NCBI RefSeq assembly: GCF_022347545.1
Contig: NZ_JAKREW010000025.1
Coordinates: 20,048 to 84,047 of the forward strand
Reading direction: 5' to 3'
Origin: Terribium retamae
GTDB taxonomy: Bacteria; Pseudomonadota; Alphaproteobacteria; Rhizobiales; Rhizobiaceae
DNA length: 64,000 nt
Shown here: piece after piece, positions 63,013 through 64,000 of the stretch
Position numbering within the stretch: position 1 is the stretch's first letter
Layout of the letters: the number at the start of each line of letters is the position of its first letter
Position numbers and translations under genes: made by a program
The notes under the pieces: model-generated
Database searches by the model: none
Told to the model about the DNA's origin: nothing
The model's input: only the letters and a program-made list of their open reading frames with translations

Positions 63013-64000
63013 ATGACGATCAATCTGAAAAAGCCGGACATCACCGAGCTCAAGCCACGCATCACCGTGTTCGGTGTCGGCGGTGGCGGCGGCAATGCGG
63101 TCAACAACATGATCACGGCGGGCCTGCGCGGCGTGGAGTTCGTCGTGGCCAATACGGACGCCCAGGCGCTCACCATGTCGAAGGCAGAGCGGCTGATCCA
63201 GCTCGGCGCGCACGTCACCGAAGGTCTCGGCGCCGGCTCGCAGCCGGAGGTCGGGCGCGCCGCTGCGGAAGAGTGCATCGACGAGATCGTCGATCACCTG
63301 TCCAACACCCATATGTGCTTTGTCACTGCCGGCATGGGTGGCGGCACTGGTACAGGTGCTGCTCCGGTCGTTGCCCGCGCTGCCCGCGAGAAGGGTATCC
63401 TCACGGTCGGCGTCGTGACCAAGCCGTTCCACTTCGAAGGCCAGCGCCGCATGAAGACGGCCGATATGGGCATCGAGGAACTGCAGAAATGTGTCGACAC
63501 CCTCATCGTCATTCCGAACCAGAACCTGTTCCGGTTGGCCAATGACAAGACCACCTTCGCCGATGCGTTCGCGATGGCCGACCAGGTGCTCTATTCGGGT
63601 GTTGCCTGCATCACCGACCTGATGGTCAAGGAAGGCCTGATCAACCTCGACTTCGCCGACGTCCGTTCGGTGATGCGTGAGATGGGCAAGGCCATGATGG
63701 GCACTGGCGAGGCTTCCGGCGAGGGCCGCGCGATGGCTGCTGCCGAAGCAGCGATCGCCAACCCGCTGCTCGACGAGACCTCGATGAAGGGCGCCAAGGG
63801 CCTGCTGATCTCGATCACCGGCGGCCGCGACCTTACCCTGTTCGAAGTCGACGAAGCTGCGACCCGTATCCGCGAAGAGGTCGATCAGGACGCCAACATC
63901 ATCCTGGGTGCCACTTTCGACGAAGATCTCGAAGGTGTCATCCGCGTCTCGGTCGTCGCGACCGGCATCGACAAGTCGGCCGAGCAGATCGCCGCTGCTC
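63013..64000 (+). CDS. ftsZ: Cell division GTPase FtsZ, 3'-truncated by window edge
   Basis: Tubulin homologue that forms the Z ring; about 329 residues are visible. The N-terminus KPRITVFGVGGGGGNAVNNMI is the first nucleotide loop, the tubulin signature GGGTGTG is at residues 109-115, and the T7 region ANIILGATFDEDLEGVIRVSVVATG is near the end of the visible part. The C-terminal linker and tail lie outside the window. AGGACGAGGACT directly precedes the ATG at 63013, 72 bp after ftsA. The cut-off end is due to the window, not a defect. Confidence 0.97.
   Translation, partial: MTINLKKPDITELKPRITVFGVGGGGGNAVNNMITAGLRGVEFVVANTDAQALTMSKAERLIQLGAHVTEGLGAGSQPEVGRAAAEECIDEIVDHLSNTHMCFVTAGMGGGTGTGAAPVVARAAREKGILTVGVVTKPFHFEGQRRMKTADMGIEELQKCVDTLIVIPNQNLFRLANDKTTFADAFAMADQVLYSGVACITDLMVKEGLINLDFADVRSVMREMGKAMMGTGEASGEGRAMAAAEAAIANPLLDETSMKGAKGLLISITGGRDLTLFEVDEAATRIREEVDQDANIILGATFDEDLEGVIRVSVVATGIDKSAEQIAAA

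Overview
The window is GC-rich alphaproteobacterial chromosome, most likely Rhizobiales and within them Phyllobacteriaceae (Mesorhizobium/Aminobacter-like). This rests on gene order and protein flavour: the mraZ-rsmH-ftsL-ftsI-murEF-mraY-murD-ftsW-murGCB and ddl-ftsQAZ cell-division cluster, betaine-lipid genes btaAB behind a Pho box, an ArsR-methyltransferase fusion before metF, a class A RNase P RNA and mosaic intergenic palindromes. No rRNA, tRNA, phage, insertion sequence or CRISPR array was recognised. The taxonomic call is inference, not a database result.

Layout. 1-5.8 kb: a truncated ABC-F ATPase, a LysR regulator, a Tat-type metallo-beta-lactamase-fold hydrolase, the ribosome-associated ABC-F protein EttA and trans-aconitate methyltransferase. 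6-9.6 kb: a ketosynthase III homologue, a MOSC protein, a class IV aminotransferase and a peptide-deformylase-like protein. 10-12.4 kb: a 795-residue repeat protein of unknown function. 12.5-16.4 kb: LuxR and Lrp regulators divergent from an amino-acid/amine permease and a short-chain dehydrogenase. 16.4-21.4 kb: DUF2293 and TrmO, ArsR-methyltransferase plus MetF, a YdeI-like protein, a 28-residue membrane peptide and an EamA exporter. 21.6-28.7 kb: ornithine/lysine decarboxylase, two peptidoglycan hydrolases, a serine hydrolase and btaBA. 28.8-36.7 kb: a fused 5-oxoprolinase, a small lipoprotein, an MFS carrier, an AHSA1 protein, a regulator with two winged helices and a beta-propeller. 36.8-41.1 kb: a TerB-DnaJ protein, an amidase, a lytic transglycosylase, rnpB and a cystathionine-gamma-lyase-like enzyme. 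41.3-64 kb: the division and cell-wall (dcw) cluster.

The dcw genes are tightly packed, mostly with ATGA overlaps, and supply every step from UDP-MurNAc to lipid II (MurC, MurD, MurE, MurF, MraY, MurG), plus the SEDS/PBP pair FtsW-FtsI and the FtsL, FtsQ, FtsA and FtsZ proteins. The cluster opens with three 10-bp-spaced TGGG boxes lying on a -35/-10 pair, a textbook MraZ operator. It is interrupted between murB and ddl by about 4.3 kb of unrelated transport and regulator genes. Beyond the interruption the ddl-ftsQAZ half has its own upstream region, with seven GANTC methylation sites in 180 bp, and an AT-rich island inside ddl before ftsQ.

Nothing here is unmistakably a new system. The best leads are regulatory architecture (GANTC cluster, AT-rich ddl island, MraZ boxes, paired TetR operators, Pho box, LuxR-side dyad) and a few unassigned proteins: the 795-residue repeat protein, the 28-residue peptide and the double winged-helix regulator with its neighbours.
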